From a virus, in IMG/VR virus record IMGVR_UViG_3300025010_000199, positions 1-28,346 of that record: a stretch of 28,346 nucleotides of DNA; one strand, 5' to 3'. The translations under genes were made by a program, and so were the position numbers. The notes under the pieces are model-generated. The model had not been told where the DNA came from and made no database searches. It saw only the letters and a program-made list of their open reading frames with translations. Every line of letters starts with the position of its first letter. Position 1 is the first letter of the stretch. Shown one piece after another: positions 1-7,934 of the stretch.

Positions 1-1425
1 GTTATCGATTAAAACCCCGTTATGGTACTTACCTGAAGCCCCCTCAAGCCGTATCCCCTCACCCTTCAGCCCTGAAATATTGTTACCCTTAATAATCAGT
101 CCGTTTATAGGCGAAGGGTTTATGCCCACTATCTGCCAAGCAAAAGCACCTGTGTAATGGTTCGCTGCGGTAATAACATTGTCTGATATCGTCCAGTTTG
201 ACGAGGTTTCCGTTGACGTATCATAACCGACAGACAAGATACCCCCGCCTGGAGGATACACCCCGGCCTCTTCATTATCGTAAACGCTGATTCGATTGCC
301 AGAAATAACCAGATCATTTACTGTGTACGCAGATTGCGCCCATATAACCACACCGCGAGTGACAAAGTTCATGACATTGCCGGTGATGGTAATACCGCTG
401 GACGTCTCCTGGTCGCCAGCAACATTTATTCCATGGCTGTATTTGGCAATGGTGTTGCCAGCACAGGTTATGTTGCCCCCGTGGATTTCAATAGCTGTAG
501 CTACCTCATCCTGACCGGAGTTCGTAAACTGATTGTTGGTAATCACTAGACCGTTACTATCTGCGTATATTGAAGAATGGTCAGTGACCTCATTTCCAGC
601 TATGCTTTGGCCGCATTCAGAGAAGATGTTGTTCGTGATATTGACGTTAGTAAAACCACCGTCGAACCATAAAGAATGGTGCCCCCCAGCGTTTTTAAAA
701 GTCATACCGGAAACATTAATGTTGCTACCGCCAGCACTAGCCCCCATCCTGTTCACGTTGGCGCTGATACCGTAGCCGGTGACAAACAGATTGTTTGCGC
801 CGTTAAAATCGACGGTAAAATTTGAGTAGGTAACGTCGCTAATCGGCTCTGTGTGGTTGTACAGAACGGCGACCCCTGTTGAAGTCGTGCGTATACCATC
901 ACCAACCCTGATGATTGACGACGCACCTTCACCTATTACGGATGCCCCTGATTTGCTCTTGACAAGGTAGTATGTGCCCTCCTGGATCGAGTCCAGCAGA
1001 TAAGTACCTGCTGACAGGCGTAAAGTCCCACCACCAGCGACGGCAATAATCGCCTTTGTCATACCAGGGGCGCAATCTGTTGAGCCATCGGGGAGTGCCC
1101 CAAACCATTCGGGCCGCGCTTCTTTCAGGCCGGTGAATTTGGTTGTCGGGTTTATGCTGCCGCCTGTTTTAACATCTAATGTTCTATCAGAAGGCCACGA
1201 ATGAACAGTGGCACTACTGATATTTGACTGAATGGCCGTCAACGCCGTTGTAACCACGATGGTTTTACCAGCGTTAGCTGGGTCAGTAGCAGCAGCCGAA
1301 AGCGTCTGCGTCTGTGGTAACGAGTATGTACCGTTTGGGTTGAATACTAATATGGCGGCAGGAGAAGGTGAACCACACCCAGTGATTACCAGTACCGACA
1401 ATAACGCGACAATAAGACGATTCAT
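1..1425 (-). CDS. Beta-helix (pectate-lyase-like) surface protein with lipoprotein signal, 3' end missing
   Basis: I read this frame directly from the minus strand. It opens at ATG 1425 and stays open for 475 codons to the window edge, so the C-terminus lies outside. Residues 1-17 form a lipoprotein-type signal: a short basic start, a hydrophobic core and a lipobox-like ITGC with Cys17. Around residues 95-140 is the segment typical of phage tailspikes and pectate-lyase-superfamily proteins (ARPEWFGALPDGSTD, then GGGTLRLSAGTYLLDS). After it come many short rungs with Asn-rich turns (ITNNQF, CAGNTI, ITGNVM, ISGNRI, ISDNVI, IKGNNI), the signature of a right-handed parallel beta-helix. A GGGGGT ribosome site overlaps the end of the preceding gene. 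The role is probably polysaccharide binding or cleavage. The lipoprotein signal is odd for a tailspike, so a cell-surface protein made during infection or lysogeny is also possible. I saw no stop or frameshift. Confidence 0.82.
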   Translation of the reverse strand, partial: MNRLIVALLSVLVITGCGSPSPAAILVFNPNGTYSLPQTQTLSAAATDPANAGKTIVVTTALTAIQSNISSATVHSWPSDRTLDVKTGGSINPTTKFTGLKEARPEWFGALPDGSTDCAPGMTKAIIAVAGGGTLRLSAGTYLLDSIQEGTYYLVKSKSGASVIGEGASSIIRVGDGIRTTSTGVAVLYNHTEPISDVTYSNFTVDFNGANNLFVTGYGISANVNRMGASAGGSNINVSGMTFKNAGGHHSLWFDGGFTNVNITNNIFSECGQSIAGNEVTDHSSIYADSNGLVITNNQFTNSGQDEVATAIEIHGGNITCAGNTIAKYSHGINVAGDQETSSGITITGNVMNFVTRGVVIWAQSAYTVNDLVISGNRISVYDNEEAGVYPPGGGILSVGYDTSTETSSNWTISDNVITAANHYTGAFAWQIVGINPSPINGLIIKGNNISGLKGEGIRLEGASGKYHNGVLIDN

Positions 1426-1426
1426 T

Positions 1427-1771
1427 TTAATGACCCCCATTGGTTTTAATCCAGCTAATTATTGCTGTTTTTACCATGTAGACAATACCTGACAGGATAC
1501 CGGCAACAATACCCGTGATAACCAACCCTGACGCTATTTTTTGAGTGCGGTTGATGTTTTTTGCAACATTTGACAAAGTTTCCCGTTCTTCATCAACAAA
1601 CGGGCAAGTATGAGGTATGTTTGCTACCTTGGCTATTCGATAAATAAGCAGTACGTCGCCTTTAGTCAGACTATATTCACGTCGCTCATTACCAGCATGA
1701 TCAGCCGCGTCAGGCAGAGACTCCATTATGTCCCGTAGTTTGTCTACTTCATTTTCCTGGCTGTCGGTCAT
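1427..1771 (-). CDS. Small membrane protein, holin or lysis-module candidate
   Basis: This is a 114-residue protein. Its N-terminal two thirds are charged and soluble. A single long hydrophobic stretch (about residues 80-108, starting IASGLVITGIVAGILSGIVY) sits near the C-terminus and is followed by a short basic tail. A Cys-Pro-Phe-x-Asp-Glu-Glu motif (about residues 56-62) precedes the membrane segment. I have seen this layout in small phage membrane proteins near tail-fibre genes, but I cannot assign a named family. The start ATG 1771 has GGGAG seven bases upstream. It lies between the fibre-like gene and the beta-helix gene, a usual position for lysis genes. No endolysin is visible in the window, so holin is an inference from topology and position. 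Confidence 0.6.
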   Translation of the reverse strand: MTDSQENEVDKLRDIMESLPDAADHAGNERREYSLTKGDVLLIYRIAKVANIPHTCPFVDEERETLSNVAKNINRTQKIASGLVITGIVAGILSGIVYMVKTAIISWIKTNGGH

Positions 1772-1784
1772 TGGTAGACTCCCA

Positions 1785-2765
1785 TTACTTTGTCGTTATT
1801 TGTCTGCTGCCCACAGTATCAGCTTCAGCGTGTATACCAATCTGAGTTATGAAAGTATTATCGGCATACTCGGTGCCACCCGTGGCAGCAATACGCTTGA
1901 CCGCAATCTTTACCTGAGTGCCGATGGTCAGCCCTGTCATATCGACTGATCCTAGATCAAGTTTAAAGTGATTGAGTGCTGCCGTAGTATCTGGAATGGT
2001 TAATTCAGCCGTCACGCTGGTTTCTGTCCATACAGTGTCAATCCCGGCGTATGCAAAATATACGGTGAACTTGGCGAACCTATCAGCACCAGACGTGTTC
2101 GCAGTCTTGTTGGCAACATGCATGTGAACATGGGCGGCTGTACCTTCCTTCCACCAATGCGCCATTTCATTCGCACCAAGGGCAATATGATCGTCCACTG
2201 TGAAGGAGTATTCTGAGGTGTTTGTAGTGAATGCTTCCCATGTAGGGAAGTTTGCTGCCGGGACTTTACCGGTACTAATCTGAAATTGAATGTCATCCCA
2301 TACAGTGGCATCACCGTTAAATTTAAGTGTGCCATCCGACTCTATTTCAGTATTGTTACCGGCGTTGTCACCTATCTGAGCCGTACCGACCATAGTAAAC
2401 GGTCCGGTGGCTGATGGGGCGTCTACTGGTAGATAGTCTGTATTTGCTGTTGCTGCTGTTACGTCTGTCCCATCACCTTTAAGAATGCCTGTTGCTGCTG
2501 TCTTGTCTTTTGTACTTGCTGGCATTGCATGACGATGATCTTCGCGGGAATATGTGGTGAGTGTGCCTACTACAGCAGCGTTACCATACGCTTCATCAGT
2601 TACTGTAGTAGCTGCTTGGGGTATCTTATTGTTCACGCTTTCAATATTGGCGTCGTTGGCGCTTATCAGATTCTGAAACCATATTCGCCACACTGACGAG
2701 GTTACAACCGTCTTCAGGTCGCCTTCCACAAGCGGTGCAACTATTGGTGGTGGCTGGATAATCAT
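1785..2765 (-). CDS. Tail-fibre-like / receptor-binding protein
   Basis: The likely protein has 326 residues starting at ATG 2765. That start overlaps the upstream stop as TAATG and follows a GGAAG site. A TTG codon five triplets earlier is a less likely start. The N-terminus is Pro-rich and is followed by a short helical, neck-like part. The middle (YSREDHRHAMPAS, TGILKGDGTDVTAATANTDY) is the low-complexity shaft sequence seen in many phage fibres. The C-terminal half has a Trp-Lys-Glu-Gly and His-x-His-x-His pattern (MAHWWKEGTAAHVHMHVAN) inside a beta-rich domain, as in C-terminal domains of environmental phage tail proteins. It directly follows the head-binding tail protein, so it probably builds the distal tail. 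The precise receptor is unknown. Confidence 0.68.
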   Translation of the reverse strand: MIIQPPPIVAPLVEGDLKTVVTSSVWRIWFQNLISANDANIESVNNKIPQAATTVTDEAYGNAAVVGTLTTYSREDHRHAMPASTKDKTAATGILKGDGTDVTAATANTDYLPVDAPSATGPFTMVGTAQIGDNAGNNTEIESDGTLKFNGDATVWDDIQFQISTGKVPAANFPTWEAFTTNTSEYSFTVDDHIALGANEMAHWWKEGTAAHVHMHVANKTANTSGADRFAKFTVYFAYAGIDTVWTETSVTAELTIPDTTAALNHFKLDLGSVDMTGLTIGTQVKIAVKRIAATGGTEYADNTFITQIGIHAEADTVGSRQITTK

Positions 2766-3304
2766 TACGCTTTCTTCCAATCGTTGAGTGCTGCGTGAGG
2801 TACTAGACGTACCGACTCGTTCTGTGTAGTCAAACTGTAATCTGCCTGACCGAGTATTGTACCAGTGGTCGGTGTAATCACGACTTCATTGGCACTGGTG
2901 TCGGTTTTAATAAACAACATCTCTTCAGCTGCTGGATCGTTTGCAGATAATATCGTTTCGTTCACAGTGGCGAACGACGCGTCGGCGAACGACGTGCTAC
3001 TTGTGCCGCTACCAGACCCACCGACGTTATCCTGAGACTCCACCAGCACGCCTGCCGCGTCGTAAATGGCAATGCTGTAACCGGCATCCAGCCAGATAGA
3101 CGCCTTACCACTGCCGTCGAGTATAACCGGATTGGTGTTTGCCACGGTGCCGGTGCTGTCGGTGTATGTCGCTTTGGGGTATGACTGTCCTGGACCGGCA
3201 ACAGTTCCTGGCTGAGCTGTATAGACTTTACCGCCGACAAGCGGTGCACCTGTGGGGTTGAAGACGGAGAAATTAATCATCGGTGCGAGGAAGAGGATGG
3301 GCAT
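2765..3304 (-). CDS. P22-tailspike-like head-binding domain protein
   Basis: This is a 179-residue protein. Its first 90 residues match the head-binding domain of P22-type tailspikes: a short strand with PMINFSVFNPTGAPLVGGKV, then a Tyr-x-Ala-Gln-Pro-Gly-Thr loop, then NTNPVILDGSGKASIWLDAG and YSIAIYDAAGVLVES. In P22 this domain attaches the spike to the tail hub. Here no beta-helix follows in the same chain. The rest is a Ser/Gly linker and a small beta-domain with TGTILGQADYSLTTQNESVR. The protein therefore looks like a free adaptor onto which the fibre-like protein and perhaps the beta-helix protein dock. The start ATG 3304 has GGAG six bases upstream, overlapping the previous stop. I see nothing broken; the short length looks like true modularity. 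Confidence 0.75.
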   Translation of the reverse strand: MPILFLAPMINFSVFNPTGAPLVGGKVYTAQPGTVAGPGQSYPKATYTDSTGTVANTNPVILDGSGKASIWLDAGYSIAIYDAAGVLVESQDNVGGSGSGTSSTSFADASFATVNETILSANDPAAEEMLFIKTDTSANEVVITPTTGTILGQADYSLTTQNESVRLVPHAALNDWKKA

Positions 3305-3305
3305 G

Positions 3306-3677
3306 TCAGACTCCTATCGGCGTGTGCGAATAGACTTCAGCGAACGAACGACCGTCTTGCTGTGCAATCAGGTATTCGACAGCCATTGACAGCAGATGTT
3401 CGGCGTGGTATGGGGCGTCAGGCAGTAAGCCGGGGTCTGGATGATCAGCGTGGTCAAGGTCGAACTGGTCTATGTCAGCGAACGGCACGCCGCGTTCAGC
3501 ACAGCGCCATGCTTCGAGTAGTTCGTGGATTGCTATATTGCGGGCGTCACGAGGATCGGCAAATTCTGACACGCGGATTTGCAGGGAGCCATTGGGGTCT
3601 ATAAAATAATCGCCATATTGCGACTGGTCGCGCATATCGCCGTGTGGAATAATCTGTATGTTGATGCGAGTGAACAC
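3306..3677 (-). CDS. Conserved phage protein with HExxE...H pattern, function unknown
   Basis: This 123-residue protein is translated from GTG 3677, which overlaps the previous stop as TAGTG. Its core reads IAIHELLEAWRCAERGVPF, followed by an acidic stretch (DIDQFDLDHADHPDPG) and APYHAEHLLSMAVEYL. I recognise this arrangement from a widespread unnamed group of small phage proteins: a His-Glu-Leu-x-Glu helix, a Phe-Asp pair, then Tyr-His-x-Glu-His. The spaced His and Glu residues (HELLE, later YHAEH) could bind a metal. However, the HExxH signature of zincin proteases is not met, because the fifth residue is Glu. It sits between the ATP-grasp enzyme and the tail head-binding protein. The function is not known to me. 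Confidence 0.6.
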   Translation of the reverse strand: MFTRINIQIIPHGDMRDQSQYGDYFIDPNGSLQIRVSEFADPRDARNIAIHELLEAWRCAERGVPFADIDQFDLDHADHPDPGLLPDAPYHAEHLLSMAVEYLIAQQDGRSFAEVYSHTPIGV

Positions 3678-5329
3678 TAGAACTCTATCCCGATTTTACT
3701 CATGGCGTCGATTCCTTTAGTCGCTTTCTCCATCACATCGCCTTCGTACTTAACGTCCTCACCTTGTACCATCTCGGCGTACTTAACGGCCATCTCACAG
3801 GCTTCTTCAGCAGTCTTACCGAATCCGATAGCACCGCCGAAAAATCCGCCGTTTCCGTTTGGCACTATATAGTATTTTCCGTCTTTAATGCAATGGTTTT
3901 TCAGCCGAATATATCGTGCCGCTTCAGCAGGAAATTCAATCGGCAACCAGTGATCATCTTCCAACCAACCGCTTGTCAGAATTATCTCGGCGCAATACGT
4001 GTGATGCGGTGTGAGTACCGGCATTCTGCCATTTGCCAAGTCCCATAACGCCTGTGCATAGCAGTGCATCTCATAAACCTCCACCATCAGCTCACCGGGT
4101 GGGCTAGGAACTCGCATTGTCGGGTCGATGTAATGACCCTCCGTCTTATTGACGCACCGCACCTCAGTCGAATAGTGGCCTGCCAGACCGAGTTTTGCCA
4201 GTATCGGTTCCATCGCTTCGTTCACATGTTGGAGGATTTCGGGCTGTACGGGAAACACCTTACCGAGATATCCGGCATCCTTCATCTCTAAGCCACAGAG
4301 TGAATTATCAGGCACCTTACCGGCAAGACTCAGGGTATCAGTTCCTATCTCTCCTACCGAGTCAATACGATGCTGCACAATGAATACCTGCGAATCGGTA
4401 TGTCGTCCTAATCTGCATTCCAAGTCGTGCAACCAGACTGACGACAGGAAGCTACCGAGCCATTTTTTCGTTTCCATCAGACCACGATGATGGGATATTT
4501 TAATAAAACACTCGCCAGACGGCTTGTCTGCGAGGTATTTACTCAGTGCCTTGGTGCCGACCAGTCGTTCAGTCTTGGCGACCGGCAGACCAGCAGCTTT
4601 CAGTTCCTGCTGGAAGAACCACTTATCCAGCTCCAAACGGTCGGCATCACCTGACCCGCAGACTTTAAAGCCGTCAGCACGAAGCTGTGACTGCATACCG
4701 CTGAAACCGACATCAGGGAAGAAGAATAAGGTTTTAAGCGGGTCGGGTTTATCGTCCAGAAACTGTTTGAACGTCGCTCTACCTTCGTCCTCCACGCTCC
4801 ATGAACTATAAATCCGTTCGACGCCGGGTAGTCCGGTACCGATACAGTCGCGGTCAGTATTCGGGTATGCTTCGATATTCGGCACGAGTAGCAGAACACG
4901 CTCAAACGATTCGGTTAGCTTCTCGGCTATGGATATATTCAACCCATGATCGATCATCACAAGAGTAATCTGACTGAGTGGCGTTTCCTCGGTGACGTCC
5001 TGTGGCGTGAGTCCCTGCTTTCGTTCCTCCGCCGTTATACGCATAACAATACCCTTTGCAGCCGCGTAGATATGCGAGTGCAGACCTTCAGCAGGAACCT
5101 TACGATGAACTTTCGCGTAAATGTCAGGTTCAAACCGTCTGAGCCACGACATCGCCTGGGAGCGGGACAACCACATGCGCTCGTTGTCGGATGGTATAAA
5201 GCCGTGAGCGTTATCATTACGGACGTGTAGGCCGTGACGAGTCTTGATATGGTCGTGGTTTTCGTCGATAGCCCCAGGATAAATTCGAGTACCTACTCGA
5301 ACCGCTGGTTTAAGGTGTGCTGCTGGCAT
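3677..5329 (-). CDS. ATP-grasp-fold enzyme with extra N-terminal phage domain
   Basis: This is a 550-residue protein. Residues about 10-75 (VGTRIYPGAIDENHDHI, then HGFIPSDNERMWLSRSQAM) form a separate small domain with a His-x-x-Ile, Gly-Phe, Arg-x-x-Ala pattern. I have seen this pattern in stand-alone phage and plasmid proteins of unknown role. Residues about 120-440 look like an ATP-grasp ligase. They include a pre-ATP-grasp-like segment, DKWFFQQELKAAGLPV (235-250), a candidate nucleotide-binding lysine in CFIKIS (Lys277), and the metal and phosphate site STEVRC...YIDPTMR (Glu389, Asp402, Arg406). ATP-grasp enzymes join an acyl-phosphate to an amine or similar nucleophile; the substrates here are unknown. 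ATG 5329 lies 20 bases inside the ejection-protein gene with AGGAG seven bases upstream. GARS-like (PurD-type) folds are the nearest I can suggest, but the catalytic assignment is inferred. Confidence 0.62.
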   Translation of the reverse strand: MPAAHLKPAVRVGTRIYPGAIDENHDHIKTRHGLHVRNDNAHGFIPSDNERMWLSRSQAMSWLRRFEPDIYAKVHRKVPAEGLHSHIYAAAKGIVMRITAEERKQGLTPQDVTEETPLSQITLVMIDHGLNISIAEKLTESFERVLLLVPNIEAYPNTDRDCIGTGLPGVERIYSSWSVEDEGRATFKQFLDDKPDPLKTLFFFPDVGFSGMQSQLRADGFKVCGSGDADRLELDKWFFQQELKAAGLPVAKTERLVGTKALSKYLADKPSGECFIKISHHRGLMETKKWLGSFLSSVWLHDLECRLGRHTDSQVFIVQHRIDSVGEIGTDTLSLAGKVPDNSLCGLEMKDAGYLGKVFPVQPEILQHVNEAMEPILAKLGLAGHYSTEVRCVNKTEGHYIDPTMRVPSPPGELMVEVYEMHCYAQALWDLANGRMPVLTPHHTYCAEIILTSGWLEDDHWLPIEFPAEAARYIRLKNHCIKDGKYYIVPNGNGGFFGGAIGFGKTAEEACEMAVKYAEMVQGEDVKYEGDVMEKATKGIDAMSKIGIEF

Positions 5330-7934
5330 CAGACTGCTCCTGTGGTGGTTGAGTAGCTGTTACGGCAAGCTGACGGATAAACGGTGTGAGATATTTCTGA
5401 GCGGCAGCACCTACATTGGCAGGTTTCGCTTTGGCTACTTTCATGAGTGCTTCACGAGCGTCCTTATTGAATACTGCCTCACGTAACAGCGCATCAATCT
5501 GTGCTCTCTGTACTGCTAACCTGCCTTTGAACAGACTTCCTATAAGACCCTCTGTTGCGCTATAAGTCCAACCGTGACCACTCATAACGGAGAGTAGCTG
5601 GACTAATTTCTTGCCGACACCCACTGCTGTGTCGCCGGTTGCTTTTTCCATAGTCGTCGAACCACCAACTGCTGAAACATTTTTATTGCGACCAATAATA
5701 CGCAGCGCCTCGGCGTAATCCTTTAGACCTTGCATCGCCTCAGAGTTCAAGCCGTAGGTTTCTCTCATCGCTGGTGCCATTTTACGCATTAACTTGTACG
5801 CCTGAATGGCTGTCATTTCAGGCGTACCAAGAGCGTCAAACTTGCCAGTTGCTTCCAGAGCATTTTCGATAGAACGCGGAATCTGGTCTTTGATCACCTG
5901 TTTGACTGAACTGGTAAGACCTAATTCATGCAACACATCAGCATTTTGTCTTAGGAACGCCCTGGCTCCTGGTATATTCATAATACCCGTGTTGGTATCT
6001 ACAATACCGGGTGAACTAATCATCTTTTCGATTACAGCAGGCATTGCTTGTCTGGCAGCTTTCTGTCTACCAACCAACATACGCTCGGGTAAATTCATCA
6101 CATCGCCTGTAACCGGGTCAAGAGTACCTTTAGGTGGTATAAGTGACCGGTACAGGTCTTTAGCACCTGTTCTCGTAGTCAAGAAGCGGGGCGCAACGCT
6201 TTCATTAATCACGCGCCTTCCGCTGGCTTGATTACCTTGTGCGAGAACGTCCTGCACTGCCCCACGGTAATATTTCTTAAACACTTCTTCATGACTGTAT
6301 TTCTTAGCTGCTGAGTAGGCTTTTGCCACGTCGTCTGCTGGTTCGGCAGCGTCAAGCTGTTGCTGGAGGGCAGTGTGCCGTGTGGTTAGACCTTCCAGTT
6401 TGGGGTCAGCGACACCCCCACCCACCATCGGCACCGGTTCGTCAGGATAGAATTTCTTAAACTCAGTGGTCAGCTTCTCCAGATGCGCTTTATCCGTCAT
6501 GCCTGTAGACGGCATGAATGACCCTTGTTTCGCTTGTACGGCTTTCATCAGAGCCATTTTATCCGGTGTGCCGCCGCTTGCCTGCTGTGCTGCAATCTGC
6601 TCGTCGATCATAGCTATGTCGGCCTTCAGCCGTGACGGTATGATAACCTTACCGCCTGACACCATTATGTCGCCACGATCTGCTGCCTCACCAATGGCGT
6701 TAAAGTCATCTCTCACTGCTTTGCGTAGGGTTTCCAAGTGACCTGCTGTCTCGGCGTCGTTGGCCCCATGCGCTTTTTTAATAGCCTTACCCAATGACCG
6801 TTCGACGCTCTGTAAGCCTTGTGTGTTATTATTCTTACTTAGTTCTTCGTTGATATAATCCTGCATACTGTCTACAACTTTACGAGAGTCAGCAGGCATT
6901 GCTTTACCTCTTACTTCTCGCCCAACACGTGAGAGATTTTCAGCAGGTATCGGGTAGTCAGGCACTTTCGCCCATACTGCTTTTTGAGCAGCCTTAGCCG
7001 CTGTTTTCTGATCGCTGATTGCCTTGACGATGTTTGACCCGGTTATGTCTCGTGACTGTACTGACGGTAACGGTGCACCAGGACCTAACTTATTTTTAAG
7101 GTTACTTGTGGCGTCTTTTCGTATCACGGCGTCATTGTCGATCAGCAATTCACCAAATGACGGTTCGTTACCGACTGAAACATCTTTCGACGCTCTTGCT
7201 TGCTCAAATTTACGAGCGTTGAAGTTATCGGTTGTCTGACCGGGTGTCGGCTGTGCTTTTGTGCCAATCCGATTCATAACTGCTTCGGTTTCCGCTTGTC
7301 TGAGTTTGTTCTTTTCAGCAGACTTTGCACTTGGTGTATACACTTGGTCGTATTCTTCTGCCGCCCTAAGTCGAGTACGCTTGGCACGTAGCGGCATACC
7401 TTTTCGACTTGCATCAACCAGACCATTTACCACACGACCAGCAACCTTACCGGCAATCTGTCCACCCATCTCTATTTCGGCACCGGTCTTCAACTTATTG
7501 ACTACATTGCCGACTTCCTCACCGGCTGTGCGTGGTCGGTATTTCGGATTGGATAATTCACCGGGTATAAACGGCTGACGGACCTGAGTGGCTGACGGAC
7601 CTTCTATTATGTCGGTTGCCTGGCTACCCATACCGTAACCGAGTGCTGAACCAGCGACAGTACCGGCAGCCGTACCGAGTACAGGCACCGCGCTACCACC
7701 GGCTGCACCGATAATGCCACCGGCAACCATACCAGCACCTTCGAGTATCGGTCGGGCGTATCTAGCGACTGTCTTGCGGGAGGGTAACGCTTCCTTGACT
7801 CGCTGCATGACACCTTTGGGCGGTAGAACACGTTTGCCGCGTGAATGCGACGACATGGTGTTGAGCACCGGTTCGTCAGGCTCCCATCCGGCAATTGCTG
7901 GTTTATCAGGTTCCCAACCAGGGATAGTAGCCAC
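5310..7934 (-). CDS. Large internal virion / DNA-ejection protein (P22 gp16 position)
   Basis: This is an 874-residue protein with a GTG start at 7934, set by a perfect AGGAGG site six bases upstream that overlaps the previous stop. The N-terminus carries a short duplicated motif (GWEPDKP and GWEPDEP, residues 6-22). A Gly/Ala-rich hydrophobic stretch follows at residues 65-108 (AGGIIGAAGGSAVPVLGTAA and on), which could insert into a membrane. The remaining 750 residues are mostly helical and rich in Ala, Lys and Gln, with no recognisable enzyme domain. This layout, the size and the position as last of three internal-protein genes match the ejection proteins of P22-like phages, which leave the head with the DNA and form a channel across the envelope. 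The gp16 correspondence rests on position and layout, not on visible sequence identity. Confidence 0.66.
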   Translation of the reverse strand: MATIPGWEPDKPAIAGWEPDEPVLNTMSSHSRGKRVLPPKGVMQRVKEALPSRKTVARYARPILEGAGMVAGGIIGAAGGSAVPVLGTAAGTVAGSALGYGMGSQATDIIEGPSATQVRQPFIPGELSNPKYRPRTAGEEVGNVVNKLKTGAEIEMGGQIAGKVAGRVVNGLVDASRKGMPLRAKRTRLRAAEEYDQVYTPSAKSAEKNKLRQAETEAVMNRIGTKAQPTPGQTTDNFNARKFEQARASKDVSVGNEPSFGELLIDNDAVIRKDATSNLKNKLGPGAPLPSVQSRDITGSNIVKAISDQKTAAKAAQKAVWAKVPDYPIPAENLSRVGREVRGKAMPADSRKVVDSMQDYINEELSKNNNTQGLQSVERSLGKAIKKAHGANDAETAGHLETLRKAVRDDFNAIGEAADRGDIMVSGGKVIIPSRLKADIAMIDEQIAAQQASGGTPDKMALMKAVQAKQGSFMPSTGMTDKAHLEKLTTEFKKFYPDEPVPMVGGGVADPKLEGLTTRHTALQQQLDAAEPADDVAKAYSAAKKYSHEEVFKKYYRGAVQDVLAQGNQASGRRVINESVAPRFLTTRTGAKDLYRSLIPPKGTLDPVTGDVMNLPERMLVGRQKAARQAMPAVIEKMISSPGIVDTNTGIMNIPGARAFLRQNADVLHELGLTSSVKQVIKDQIPRSIENALEATGKFDALGTPEMTAIQAYKLMRKMAPAMRETYGLNSEAMQGLKDYAEALRIIGRNKNVSAVGGSTTMEKATGDTAVGVGKKLVQLLSVMSGHGWTYSATEGLIGSLFKGRLAVQRAQIDALLREAVFNKDAREALMKVAKAKPANVGAAAQKYLTPFIRQLAVTATQPPQEQSDASSTP

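Noticed and set aside
3306-3677. HExxE protein as a zincin metalloprotease
   Set aside because: The zincin motif needs HExxH; here the fifth residue is Glu, and no signal or catalytic context supports protease activity.
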